DNA from: Odontesthes bonariensis
Lineage: Eukaryota; Chordata; Actinopteri; Atheriniformes; Atherinopsidae
Direction: 5' to 3'
DNA: 64,000 bases
Assembly: GCF_027942865.1 (NCBI RefSeq)
Contig: NC_134510.1
Span: forward strand, 12,862,743-12,926,742
Positions within the stretch are counted from its first letter, which is position 1; the number at the start of each line of letters is the position of its first letter. Both the position numbers and the translations under genes were made by a program. The notes below the pieces were generated by a model that searched no databases, was not told the DNA's origin, and saw only the letters and a list, made by a program, of their open reading frames with translations. This document shows, one piece after another, positions 23,800-36,116 of the stretch.

Positions 23800-25782
23800 A
23801 CAGTTGGTTTGAACATATCGGGATCACTGATACAGCTTTGGAGTGGTTTAAGTCATATTCATCTTGTACATTCGAGTTGGTACATCAAAGTGATTCCCTG
23901 CATTAGCCCTGTGATGGACTGGTGACCTGTCCAGGGTGTACCCCACCTTACGCCGACGTCCACCACAACCCTGAATTGGATTTAGAGGCCATAGAAAATG
24001 GAAAGATGGAAGGACATTAAAATAATGTGTCCCCTACAAATCTCAGAGTTAGTTATAGTACTCCACAGGGCCCTGGACTGGGACCAATTCTGTTCTCTTT
24101 ATACATGCTTCTTTTGGGTAAAATCTTCAGGAAAATTACATTTACCATTGTTACGCAGATAGCCCAGTCTCACCAGAAAAGTGTAATGGGTACATTTGAT
24201 TACAACTGATATAAGATATAGATTAATATTTAAGACTATAAGCCCAGCCATAGGTGTAGTAAATCCCCCAAACTAACTTTATTCCAAACCATAACCAACC
24301 ACACTTGACAACAAAGTTGAAAAGAGCTTTGACACTATTGGCTTAGTTGGGTGTGAAGTGTTTCATTTTTGTTAGTTTTTCCCTGGTGTGACAGTTTGTA
24401 GTGCAGCACCACCTTCTATTCCGTTCAACCTCTTTTCAAGTGTTTTTGGGTATATCCTATCTGCGTAATATTACTTCTGTGGCAATTCGACATAAAGCAA
24501 AATGTGGGCATGTTTACAAAGGAAAAGGTAGGGGTGAAACACTTCGGTGATTAAAATGTAGTCATTTTCCAATTTTGGATCATGAATCACAGCTTCACGG
24601 GCATTTTGCAGTTTTAGAAAGGCAGCTGTAGGCATGCATTGATTGTGGAAGCCAGAAAGTTTATTACTTTTACAGTTGATGAGCCTTTATATGAAACTGC
24701 AACATTTTGAGTTGGGGCCAACTTCTCTACTACACATTTTGAACTGAGGCTGATGGCTGATGACACCCGGCTCTATTTACCATGACCTGAGGAAACTAAT
24801 ACGTTACTGGAGTTACAGGCTTGTCCTGGAGACATAAAGGCCTGTAATTTTCTACTTTATATGTTAATACAAAACGGATGTTTTTGGTCCTACAAATCTC
24901 AGAGACTCCCTGTCCAACCATGTAGTTATTCTGGACGACATTACTTTGACATCCAACACTACGGTGGGGAATCTCAGAGTAATCTTTTATATGGATACGA
25001 CCTTTAAGTCACACTTAACAGGTCTCATGTGCATAATATTAACGTAATCAATTTAATTATGTCCCAAATTGACACTGAAAAACTGATCTAAGCATTTTTA
25101 CACATCTTTCAGGTGAACTGTTGTAATGCCATCTTTGCTGGGTATCCAAAGACTGCATCCAGAGTACTGACTCGTGCCACAGAAGAGATGCAGAGATCCC
25201 ATTGTTGGCCTCTCTACTTTGGTTTCTTGTGAAATTTAGAATGGAATACAAATCCCTTTTATCATGTACAAAGCTCCTTCTAATCTTAAAAATCCCATTG
25301 TTTCCTATTACTTCAGTAAGTCTCTGAGTGCAGGCTTGTGGTTCTGAGAATGTGTAGCACCGCAATGGAAAGCAGAATCTTTAGATTTCTGTCCCCTCTC
25401 CTGTGGAAGCAGCTCCCACTTTGGGTCTGGGGTGCCAACATCTTCTAAGCTTTATACCTGGGCTTAATTCTGTCTTTTACCCCTAGAGTTTGTATTTTTC
25501 AAATTGACCTTTTTGAGTGCTGCGTGTTGTTATGTGCTCTCGTTTGTATTTTGCATACTTTTAACCCTTTTGTGTTCATGTAGCCTTTTTGCTTTGGTTA
25601 ATATTTCTAACTCGTATTATTACTGTAATTTTCAGATTGCTTTGATACGCTTTATCAGTCTTGTATGTTTTGTTTTATGTCCTCGCTTGTGTCATTTCAA
25701 GCTTTGCTTTTGGCCTGTAAAGCACTTTGAGTTGCACTTGGACTTGAATTGCGTTATATAAATAAAGCTGAGTTGAGTTGAG
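23800..25782 (+). mobile_element. L2-type LINE relic (reverse transcriptase and 3' end)
   Basis: Decayed non-LTR retrotransposon in plus orientation. Conceptual fragments in shifting frames include ALEWFKSY near 23835, PQGPGLGPILFSLYML near 24070 (the reverse transcriptase PQG..LGP motif) and a DDTRLYL-like remnant near 24760. The 3' end near 25715-25782 reads TGTAAAGCACTTTGAGTTG then TATATAAATAAAGCTGAG with short tandem GTTGA units, as in fish L2/Maui elements. Many stops and frameshifts; inactive. Interrupted by a separate repeat at about 23904-24017. Confidence 0.75.
23904..24017 (+). repeat. Short repeat fragment inside the L2 relic
   Basis: Contains TGTGATGGACTGGTGACCTG then TCCAGGGTGTACCCC, ending ATAGAAAATGGAAAGATGGA. 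This is the very common teleost LINE/SINE 3' tail sequence. It splits the reverse-transcriptase reading of the surrounding L2. Confidence 0.65.
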
Positions 25783-26640
25783 ACACTGAGTGCCTCATAC
25801 ATCCCAGTAATATAATGATACATCTCACAGTTGTCTGCCCGGCTGCAAACAAAGACGGTATATTTCAAAACTCATTCTGCTTTGCCGAACTTAAAAACTG
25901 TGTCGCCAGCAACTGTTTGTATCTCCCAGGTGCCTTAAACGCACCAATCCTTCTCGGCTCAATACACACAATGGGAATATATTTGTCTTCTCTTGTAACA
26001 GAGGATAACGGCCACTAGAGGTCACTAGAGTCGTTCAAGACAAGACTAACGCTTTTAAATGATTCCTGATCCAGCTTACGTTACTCGAGTTCAGTACGTG
26101 CACACCTCAAAGTTACCTTTAAACCCAGCGGTGCTCTGGTTATTCAATGACGTTTTTTTTTCTGCTGAGGAGCTGAATCTGTCTTACTTTGTTAATATGC
26201 TCAAAAAAATCACACACTGTTACTCTGATTTCAGAATTCTTATTTAATTTTATTTAATTTTTACCACGTTTAACTGGCGTCTACAAATAATAATAACTTG
26301 AGTATTGATTATTTCTTTAAACGTGGCACAAACACCAGGATGACGTTATTCAGTTTATGTGCGCGTAAAATCTAATGTGATCTGATCGTTCCTGGGTTCT
26401 TCAGGCGGCCAGAAACTTCGTGATAAAGGAGGACGAGCTATCACTGAGTGTTCTGAAACCTGCGTGGACTTGCGCCTAATTTCGGCAGCACGGTTAACAT
26501 CACTTCACTGATGACACATGTGTTCTTTGAGTTTGAACCGGATACACTCAAAGAGGAGAAAATATGTGCAAAAGTTAGATTTCGCCCTGGTTGGAGTCAT
26601 AAAATGATATGACTGAGATTTCGTAATGCAAGAGAAAGCA
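25783..26640. other. Upstream flank of gdf6a
   Basis: No coding signal or named repeat. Likely contains part of the gdf6a promoter or proximal regulatory sequence, but I see no decisive motif. Confidence 0.35.
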
Positions 26641-26649
26641 AACGTGTGT

Positions 26650-26652
<3 letters not shown>

Positions 26653-26694
<42 letters not shown>
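26653..26694. repeat. (TG)n microsatellite upstream of gdf6a
   Basis: Uninterrupted run of about 21 TG units, roughly 370 bp before the gdf6a start codon. A shorter (CA)n run lies at 27008-27025, just before the ATG. Confidence 0.95.
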
Positions 26695-26697
<3 letters not shown>

Positions 26698-27060
26698 ATG
26701 TTTGAGCTAAACACGAACTTGGCCACTCTCATTTCTTTCTGTGACAGCCCGTGGGCTGCAGCGCGCGTCTGCTCGGAGGTCTGTGACATGGAATTGTTTG
26801 GGAAGCCCTGCACTGAGCCACCATGTGGGCGTGTTTCTCTCGGCCCAACAGTCTCCGCTCTTGTGTGGAGTCCAGAGAGAAAAACGCACTTCTTCTGGTG
26901 CGACCTGTGAGCGCAAAAGTAGCTGCTCTCCGACCCTGACGCGCTCACCATCTCCGGCTCTGGCGGCCCCGCTAACACAGCTTCAACCGAGCTGGGGGGA
27001 AAGACAAAAACACACACACACACACAAAAAAACACAAGAGCTTCTTACCATCTTTCAGCC

Positions 27061-27421
27061 ATGGACGCATCTCGAGGCGTTGCGATATATCTAGGCCTTC
27101 TCCTTGTTTTCCTTGGGAATATACCGTGTTTCCAGTCTGCCGCACTCATCTCTCCCTCTGCGCCGAGGAGGAACAGGGAAGACAGGATCTCTCATCAGGA
27201 CGGACAAAGGTCATCCAAATTCTTAAAAGACATCTTGGCGTCTTCTCGTCCTGTCGCGGGACATCACAAAGAAGACCCAAAGGACGCTATTGTTCCGCAT
27301 GAATACATGCTCTCCATATACAGGACATACTCGGCTGCAGAGAAACTCGGACTAAACGCCAGCTTTTTCCGCTCTTCTAAATCCGCCAACACCATAACAA
27401 GTTTTGTGGACAGAGGAACAG
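27061..27421 (+). CDS. gdf6a: gdf6a coding exon 1
   Basis: 361 bp: signal peptide and first part of the prodomain, ending SFVDRGT plus one base. Donor CAG/GTTGGT. The reading frame stays open past the donor to 27549, but that extension has no family similarity and is intronic. Confidence 0.95.
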
Positions 27422-30400
27422 GTTGGTTTCAGTCTGCTGCCATCACCACTGGCGCAGCTTTTCATGATTCATTGGTACAGTTTTCTCCATTTGACTGGTC
27501 TGATATTCTCCTCTTAGAACTTAAAAGACATAAAACAGCAACAGAGTGACACGGTCTGCTTTTACGCACACGATTAGGGAGCAAAGGTAGCGTGAATACG
27601 CACATTTACGCGCTCAAAATCTTAAAAAAAATCATAACAAGTAGCGAATAAAGATGTGAAAACCGCCGGTTTATATCTTGATCCTGGTTAAATTGATACG
27701 TTTTGCCGCACGGTCGCCAAAAACGGAGCCTTTTCACCGAGAATTACACTTAAATTAACCTCAGGGTAACACGACAGTAAAACACTAATTGAGGCGCTCT
27801 CTAAATGAACGCAGTAAATCACTGTCAGTGCTGGCAGCAGCAAAAACTACACTGCCCCAAGCCTCCACGTGAATACAGAGGAAACTTTTGTTTTTTCCTC
27901 AGGGAAAGCGCTTGATGGTTGTTTCATTTTCGCTTCTTGTTTTTTTTTTCACGCACCTCCAGATTAATGAAACTCTAAATAAGAGTTTAAAATCTAAACA
28001 GACTCAAACCTCGCAAATCTGCCACTTATCAAAACATTAAATCTGTTGCCATGATGGTGCACCGCTTCGGCCAGCTTGTGCTGACAAAGGGAGACTGGGG
28101 GGGCGGGGGCGGGGGGGCAGCGGGGGTGCCGGTGTGAGAAGCAGGTGTTTGGGTCAGTTAACATGTGTAACCAAGTGATTCGGCCGGACTGCGAGAACAA
28201 ACACAATCTGATAAACACAAACACGTCCAGCACACACAAGGGGGACGCAGGCCAAGTTAATCTTTGAGGGAGAAATAAAAGCAATCTTTGTTTGCGTTCC
28301 CTTCTGTCTGAAACACTCCAAGCCTCGGCTCACGGACTCAGATGGCGCGCTGCAAAAAATGTCCGCTCGGTGTTTTTTTTTGTTTTTTTCGGTCCGGAGC
28401 CGGCTTCGTAAAGTGTGTCATCGTCTGTCCAACACCGCGAGGAGCACAAGTGAAAATGAATGTTTTCCTTATCTTATTGATTAAATAGGACATCTTCAGA
28501 TTTCCTTAAAGTTTCGAGATTATTATTTTTTTTAATAAAAGGAGACTGAAAGGAAAAGATAAACTGTCTTTTTAAAAGAAAAACGGTTGATCGCACGGTT
28601 GAAGCAAGAACGACGTTTTTTTTTTTACGAGGTTCGTAAAAGGCTCGTCCGTGTTGTCATTTCTTGTAGTGTGAGCCGGTTTGATTGGAAAAAACGCCTC
28701 CCTCTCTCCTGTGATTTTGATGTGATGTGTCACTGGCTCTGACCCCGAGCTGGACCCTTCTGAGGGCTGCTTGGCATCGAACGGCTGACTGGAGTATTTG
28801 AACTCGGTGATCTAATTGAGTGTTCATGTCATAACATATCAAACACTGTCTATTCTCCCATAATGACCCAGCTCGGCCACGGTGGGCACATCACCAAAAA
28901 AACAAGACGAAGGAGAGAAAAGGGGAAAAAAAAGAAAGAAAGAGCACTTCCTCCTCTGTGAAGTGGTTTTATATTTTCTGTTTATTCATTTATTTTATTC
29001 ATCTGCGGAACCTCCCTTTGCGAGCGCCACTTTAACTACGAAAAAATGTTTTTTTTTTTTCCTCTTTCATCTTTACTGACTGGTTCTCCTCCCAGCAAAG
29101 TGTTGCGTTGCATCACAACCTGTAGATCGAATCCTCAACTGGGACTTCATTGAAAAGGCGGGGGTTGAATTTTGACGCCCAAAGTAACGACTTTTTGCGT
29201 CTTTTACGCGTTACTTACGCGTGCGGCATGCGGCTGTTTTTTTTTTTTTTAAATTACAAATCCACGGCTACTTTTACTTTCACATATTTGCGGGTAAATG
29301 AAACGCGCTTTCGAAACCAGGAGCTGTCAGAAGAGATCGGAAAAGGAAAAGAAAAAAAAGAAGCTCAATCTGAAAACTTGAGCAACTTCCGCCTCTCGCT
29401 AAACATAAATGACAAAAACACGTTTAGAGTTTTGGGTTTGTTTGTTATTTTGAAATGCAACAAACGAGGTCAAAGAAAAGCGCACAGGACGCCGCTTTTA
29501 ACCAATAAAACCCAACATATTGTGCCCCAATTATCCACCGCCAGGCATCTTGAGCATAATGGGAAATATGGCTTTTAAAAAAAAAAATAATGAACAAAAT
29601 TAAGAAAAACTTTGCACGAAAAAAAGAAGAAGACTGTCAACACAAATAACTCAGTAACTCAGTCAGTCAGTCCGCGCAGCCGCGTTCGTTTAAAGCGGAA
29701 TGTTGTCGTTGGCAGGATGAGATGAAATCTAAGAGGGGAAGTGCTTTAATGAGGAGGATGGGAGTTGAGAGCTGTTAATTATTTGGCGAACTTGTATTCG
29801 ATTTGTTTGAGGGCTTATAAAAGAAAACTAATGCGAACCAGACGCGCAAAGTCGCTGAAAGGAGCACGAGGTTTCCATCTCCTTTTTACTGTTCGTCTTG
29901 GCAGGGTTCACAGAGGCAACCTGACAGCCCAGACTTCAAAAAAACGTCTAGCGAGAGCGACTTTTACAAATTATGTCACAGGGGTGTTTCCATGGAGAGA
30001 AATGTCACTTTATTTAAAACAGGGGTGCAAACGGGAGCGGAGACAAGATGCTGCTTGTTAAGTGGAAACAAGGAACACAAATCACGATCACTCAGATTTA
30101 TTTAAAAACAAACAAACAAACAAACAACAATTTCCTTTGATATAAGTGGGGAAATTGGACATATTTAAAATGTGACAGTCCAGCCCAGACTCTCAGTGTA
30201 AATGCTACTTCTTCTCCTCCTTTAAAAAAAAAAAAAAAAAAAAAAGATTTTTTAGCAGTTATTTTGTCCATGACTTTGTCCTGCATTTTCGACTCAAACT
30301 TCTACTTTGGGTAGAAACTTGTCAGAACAGTTAAAACCTCCATAATCATTTCTAAATTTCTCCATTTCTTCCTCAAAAAAAAAAAAGAAAAAGAAAAAGA

Positions 30401-32482
30401 AAAAAGAAGCAGATTGTAAAATGCAAATGACAAGAAAAGAAAACATGCTTTATCCATCCTTTCACTGTCGCCTCGTAGGCTCGATTCAGTTCCTTTTCTA
30501 TCCAAACTGCACTCGTCAAAAGAGACATAGGCCTATTTAATATTTCGCAAAGCATATAGCTCCTATTTGGGCTGTCTGTCAGTGTTAGATTCCAGCCTCG
30601 TTGGTTCGCCTTTATAAAACGTTCGCAGGCCTCCTGTGGGTCTCCATCAGGGAATAATGCATTAATTGTGTATTGTTCAGTTGAGTGTACAGTATGTCGC
30701 CTTTGGTTCGTTGTGTCTGGCAGCACCCAGGACCCTTCACTTCACTAGGCCCCTTATTATCAATATTTCTTTCCTTTTTTCCCTTCCTTTTGTTTTGTTT
30801 TTGCTCTACAGCTCTGCGAGCGTTTTCAAAAAACGACTCTTTTGATGTCCTGGTCGCTGTTTAGAATTGGCTGTTTTTTTTTTCTTTTTTAAAAAAATGA
30901 AAACTACTTAGAAGGAAAAGTTGACTTCTACTAGATTGGTAAATGAGTCTATATGTCAGCGCGTAAAATGAAAGCAAAGCTGTGCCCGCTGGAGTTCAAA
31001 TATCACCAGACTGAACTCAAATAGAGTTATTGGCGAAAAATCAAAAGTGTTCTTTTCTGACAGGCGATTAGAGGGGAAATGGCATAGAGTCATAATGAAT
31101 ACAGAGTTTGTGCATCAAGCAGGATCCATAAAACCCACACCACGATTTAATTTCAAATTTACCAAGAAACTAAATGAACCAGCCCGAATCACTTTGGGAA
31201 AACTTAAAACGGGCTTTTCAGTCTTAACCCCCGTTTCACTGTCAATGTCATACAAGAACTTCGTTGTCAACAGAGCTCTAAAATGAGTAAATGGAAAGCG
31301 GTGTAGTCGTGGTCATCAGTGAGTTTTCCCCTTCTTCTCCAAAAGGAGCACTTGTCAGCTGTAGTTTGTTTCTGGCAGGTTCAGGGTGGACGTTTGGAAA
31401 ACAAGAAAGAGAGAGAAGGCCTCTGTGTTAGAATGTGAGCCCCCCCCTCCTCCTGTTTGAACACTGTACATCCTAAGTGAATCTGACTGCAATTATTTTC
31501 TTCTTTTATCCTTGCAGACAATCTTTTGCACTCTCCTCTGCGACGACAAAAGTATCTGTTTGATGTGTCAACCCTTTCAGAGAAAGAGGAACTAGTCGGG
31601 GCGGAATTAAGAATATTTAGGAGAGCGCCGGGGGATTTGCAGACTCCCCTGCAGACGACGGGCCTCTACGACATCCAGCTCTACCCCTGCCGCTCCGACA
31701 GGCTACTGGACTCCAGGTCTTTGGACCCACTGGATTCCATCAAACCTGGCTGGGAGGTTTTGGACGTGTGGGAAATCTTCAAGGCGCACCAGCACCACCA
31801 TCGTCAGCCACATCACCAGAACCATCACCGCCAGCAGAGCAACCAGCTCTGCTTCCAGCTTAGGGTGACGCTCAGCAACTCAGACACCGAGGTGGACCTG
31901 AGGCAGCTGGGGCTGGACAGAGGCGTCCGGAGTCAGCAGGAGAAGGCCATCCTGGTGGCCTACACCCGCTCCAAGAAGAGGGAGAACCTGTTCAACGAGA
32001 TGAAGGAGAAGATCAGGTCGCGGAGTGAGAAGGAGGCGGGAGTGGTGAAGGCGACAGAGGACGGGGTGTCCGCGCCGATGAGGGGGGTGAAGGGAGAGGG
32101 TCCCCGGCGGCGGAGGAGGACGGCGCTGAGCAATCGGCACGGGAAAAGGCACGGGAAGAAATCCAAGTCCAGGTGCAGCAAAAAGGCGCTGCACGTGAAT
32201 TTCAAAAAGCTGGGCTGGGACGACTGGATCATCGCGCCCCTGGATTACGAGGCGTACCACTGCGAGGGGGTGTGCGACTTCCCCCTGAGGTCGCACCTCG
32301 AGCCGACCAACCACGCCATCATACAGACGCTCATGAACTCCATGGACCCCAATAGCACCCCACCCAGCTGCTGCGTCCCCACCAAACTTAGCCCCATCAG
32401 CATCCTCTACATAGACTCGGGCAACAACGTGGTGTATAAACAATACGAGGACATGGTGGTGGAGCAGTGCGGGTGCAGGTAG
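27061..32482 (+). CDS. gdf6a: Growth differentiation factor 6 (BMP13 family), complete, two exons
   Basis: Secreted BMP-family ligand of the GDF5/6/7 subgroup; patterns dorsal retina, skeleton joints and other tissues in vertebrates. Exons 27061-27421 and 31518-32482 join in frame (GTGGACAGAGGAACAG/AC) to give 441 residues. Seen: hydrophobic signal peptide in residues 1-28 ([17 protein letters not shown]), prodomain with [20 protein letters not shown] and [20 protein letters not shown], a His/Gln-rich insert around residues 210-231, a five-Arg furin-type site at 317-321, and a 120-residue mature domain with all seven cystine-knot cysteines (RCSKK, YHCEGVC, SCC, CGCR). The mature part matches GDF6 better than GDF5 or GDF7 ([17 protein letters not shown]). 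The a paralogue is my best assignment from resemblance to zebrafish gdf6a (radar); gdf6b is the alternative. Confidence 0.95.
27422..31517 (+). other. gdf6a: gdf6a intron 1
   Basis: 4.1 kb, AT-rich, several homopolymer runs (A or T of 10-20). The two-exon structure with one intron inside the prodomain is the normal GDF5/6/7 arrangement. Short ORFs here show no homology I recognise. Confidence 0.85.
31518..32482 (+). CDS. gdf6a: gdf6a coding exon 2 (prodomain remainder and mature ligand)
   Basis: 965 bp including TAG; acceptor TATCCTTGCAG. GC content is much higher than the flanks. Encodes [18 protein letters not shown] onward to VVEQCGCR. Long antisense ORFs over the same bases are shadows of the GC-rich coding strand. 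Confidence 0.97.
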
Positions 32483-33860
32483 CGGCCATTATTCTTTTAA
32501 AAGAAAAACAGACTTCAAATGGCAGACATTTTAAAATTGATGGCTCCCAGGCTGAAGATGCAGACAGTCCTCGAGGGTCTGGCGTGCTTTTACGCACGAC
32601 GCGCCTTGTCTTTTTTTTTTTTTTCAAAAGGGATGCTCACACGAGGCACCATCTTCTATTTATTCAGTCACGTTCATTCACAGTCTCTGCCTTAAAGTGT
32701 TCGGCACGTTCATTCTCGTCCACGCAACAAGTTACCACTCATCAGACAGAACGAGAACCTGATGTGTGCTCTGACTGCGGGGGCCAGACGGCAACCCGAC
32801 GAGTTCGAGCGCGCACCTGTTCGTGCCGAGGCCAGAGGACAGCGGGCTCTGCCTGTCAGCAGTGCTTTGTTGCGGCTCCCCCTTCTGATCCTGCCAGCAG
32901 GGCCGAACTCTTTTGGGTATGTGCACCCAGACCGCAAAGGCCGCTGTCCAGCTGGAGTAGTTACAGGCCCGAGCAAGTGTCTGCTTTCCAAAAAGATAGA
33001 TAAATTAGGATAGAAAAGGGGGTGAATGTCTTATCAACCAAACACAGACTGGTCAGAGGAGAGGAGATAAGATTGTGGTGGTAATGCCTTTAAGAGATTT
33101 TTTTGTTGTTGTTGTCATTTTTTTTGCCTCACTGGGGACCAGCTGAGAGACACTGCGGACAGAGGACATGAAACCAGACTTGTGCCTAAGTGGGGCCCTG
33201 TTGTATAAAGGATAAGAAAGAAAGCACACATAGGCGAACTTTCACTTTTGTTTGTGTGTGCTCTAAAGTCTGCATCTTTACGAAATGCACTTCCACAACT
33301 GACTGCGCCGCGGACAGGTGGTCAGCGAGAGTTTGTCTTCTCTGATGACAAAAATATTGAAAAAACAAACAAACAAAAGACTCGCAAACGAGACGATATT
33401 TAAATGCACATTAGCTTTGAATGCACTGCTGTTCATTATTATTTTTTTTGTTTTTGTTTTTTCTTAGCTGTAAATATTTGTACAGTGGAAAACTTTACAA
33501 AGTGCAACGAATGACGAAATGAGCAAAAGGCATTTCTTTGTAAATATACAGATGCACTCAAATCGGTATAATTTCTATTCTATAATTATTTTATTATTTG
33601 TGATGTACAGAGTTCCATGATAATCATATATTTCTTACATTGATGAGAGTAATTTAAGGTGTCTTCAATATTTTGCAGAGGGTGGAAAATTCCATTATTA
33701 ATGTCTACCTCATAATTGCATATATAGATCTGAGTTTGAGGGGCATTGAGTTAGAGTGTAAAGAGCTTTTACAATGATATCTAAGATCATTTATATACAT
33801 ATATTACTGGATAATATTCCACACCATTACTGTACAAATAAAATTCAAAACAAAGCCTGG
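32483..33860 (+). other. gdf6a: gdf6a 3' UTR
   Basis: AATAAA at 33837-33842 is the first good poly(A) signal, giving a 3' UTR of about 1.4 kb. The last 500 bp are strongly AT-rich with many TATA/TTAT words. Confidence 0.65.
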
Positions 33861-34132
33861 CACTTCTGATGATTAATGCCACTCACTTTGCATTCTTTTT
33901 TTCCACCTAATACATTAAAGCTTTTTTAAAAAGATTTGACCTCATCCAACAGCTGTATTGTTATCAGGTTGTTGATTAAAGTTGAGTGCATTCTCAAAAC
34001 TATACTGGACCAAATAATTCCAGATACTGAAATTGAAATCCTATCAAAATGCACAGTGTTGCCACGATGTGCGAAGAAAAGTATGTTGCCTTTCAATTCT
34101 AAAGTTTGATGTGTCAGAAAATAATGAAACAT

Positions 34133-36112
34133 CTGGTCCTTTCCAGGTCTTAAATGAGGTAAATACAACCTCAGATGAACAACACATGATGTTACAGCAT
34201 GTTATTATTTAATACAAATGAAGCCAAAATGCAGAAGCAGTGTGCACAATACTGAGCACAACCTCGTGGTTTCCATGGAAATTGAATAGGCAATTGATTA
34301 ACAGGTGTTGCAAATCAAATGCACTTCATTAACAAGTCATCGGCATGTGTGAGCACCTCTATAAAAGTATCTGTATATAAGCAGAAGTTTTGTCATTTTG
34401 CTGGTCTGGGGCATTCAGTTGTATGCTAGCACAATGCCAAGGAGGAAAGACACCAGCAGTGATCTAAGAGAAACAATTGTTGCTGCTCATCAATCTGGAT
34501 TATGGGACCATTTTCAAACTATATACACTCAGTCCCTCCAGTGAGAATGATTGTTCACAAGTGGAAAACATTCAGAAAAAGATGACAATATTCCCACGAT
34601 TGGATGTCTTAACAGATTCACCCCAAGGTCAGACAGTGCAATACTCAGACAAGCTGCACAGAGCATTAGAATTCGATCTCAGACTCTATAGGCCTCTGTT
34701 AGCATGTTAAATGTTAAAGTTTATGACAGTACGATTAGAAATAGACCAAACAAGTATGGATTATTTTAAATGACTTCCAGGAGAAAGCCTCTTGTCTTTA
34801 AAAAGAACATTGCGGCCCGGCTTAGGTTTGCAAAGCTGCATCTGAATAAACCCCAAGACTTCAACATTTGGATAAATGAGACCAAAGTGGAGACGTGTCA
34901 CTATAACAGCTCAGGTTAACCAGAAACTTTAGTCCACGCGTCTAATAGGTCATAGTTTCACAATCCAGGCCTGAAAATGGTGAGATGACAATGTTTTGGC
35001 AGGCAGTTGTTTTGTTTTGAGTCACTCTACGTCACCTGATGGGAGCTGCGACCAATGAGTAGCTGTGTAGCCTGTGGCAATGTTTAGTTGTCTAACCCTA
35101 ACCATGTACTTCAAACTCCTAACCCTAACCATTATCAGGTGAGAGTGAAGTAGAATAGTATGTAATCTCAGAAGTAGAGAAGGGACTTTGAAAAAGATTA
35201 TGCTGTTTTTTTTACACCACCCACAAACCCCAAAATGTGGAAATTTTCTCTGAGTCAGTAGTGGCTTCCATCAACATCATTACATCGAAAGAGTCAATGT
35301 CGTATTGTCACAACAGGAGTGGAAACTTCGGGGGCTGTATTGCAGTACAGAATTAAAGAAGGAAAAAGTAGCTGTTGTAAAATAACTACACATTTACACA
35401 TCTATGGACCAAAGTGCATACTTTACAATCTGTCATCGGATTGTGTTGGCCATAATGCACGGCAGCACGTTTGATGAAAGCCACACATAGCATATTAGCA
35501 CAAACACCTTCAACTGTCAGCTGTAAAGTACAGTGGTGGAAGGCTGATGATTTGGGCTTATTTTGCCACCACATGACTTGGGCACCTTGCACTCATTGGG
35601 TACATTACGAACATGCCCGTATAGCGAAGAATTCTAGAGTCAAATTTGAGACCATCTGTCCCACAGCTAAAGGTTGGCTGAAACTGGGCCATGCAACAGG
35701 ACAACAATCCCAAGAATATCAGCAAATCTACGCCTGAATGTCTGAAAAAGAAAAGAATGAAGGTGTTGAAATGGTTCAGTCAAAGTCCAGACCTCAACCT
35801 GATTGAAATGCTGTGTTGAGAGAACTGTGCATAAGCGAATGCCTGCAAACCTCAATGAACGGAAGCGGCATTGTACAGAGGAGCAGGCCAAGATGTCTCC
35901 AAAATCATAGCGAGAGTCTGATAACATCAAACAGAATATAATTACTTAGAAATATACGTTATTGCTGCTAAACATTATTCTACAAGCTAGTGAAATCATG
36001 GAGTGGACGTTTCATACACTGCTTCTGCTTTTTGACTTAGTAAATAAACAGAAAAGTCATGTCATATATTATTGTTCTTCTGAGGTGATATTTACCTAAT
36101 TTTAAGACCAGT
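34133..36112. mobile_element. Tc1/mariner-like relic (first copy)
   Basis: Inverted ends of about 100 bp: left GGTCTTAAATGAGGTAAATA with GCAGAAGCAGTGTGCACAA; the reverse complement of the right end has GGTCTTAAAATTAGGTAAAT and GCAGAAGCAGTGTATGAAA. Between them lie pieces of a Tc1 transposase in plus orientation: MPRRKDTSSDLRETIVAA from 34434, LHLNKPQDFNIWINETKVE near 34840-34890, and remnants around 35450-35900. Multiple stops and frameshifts; inactive. The transposase reading is broken at about 34898-35445 by unrelated sequence. Confidence 0.8.
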
Positions 36113-36116
36113 TACA

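Noticed and set aside
26505..27094. 176- and 117-codon ORFs around the (TG)n repeat and gdf6a 5' UTR
   Set aside because: Built on microsatellite (HTHTHT / VCVCVC) translation and overlapping the gdf6a start; no homology.
31880..32443. Long antisense ORF (187 codons) opposite gdf6a exon 2
   Set aside because: Shadow of a GC-rich coding exon; low-complexity Pro/Leu/His content and no start or splice context.
35090..35130. Telomere-like CTAACCCTAACC words
   Set aside because: Only two short separated occurrences inside a transposon relic; no tandem array, so not an interstitial telomere.
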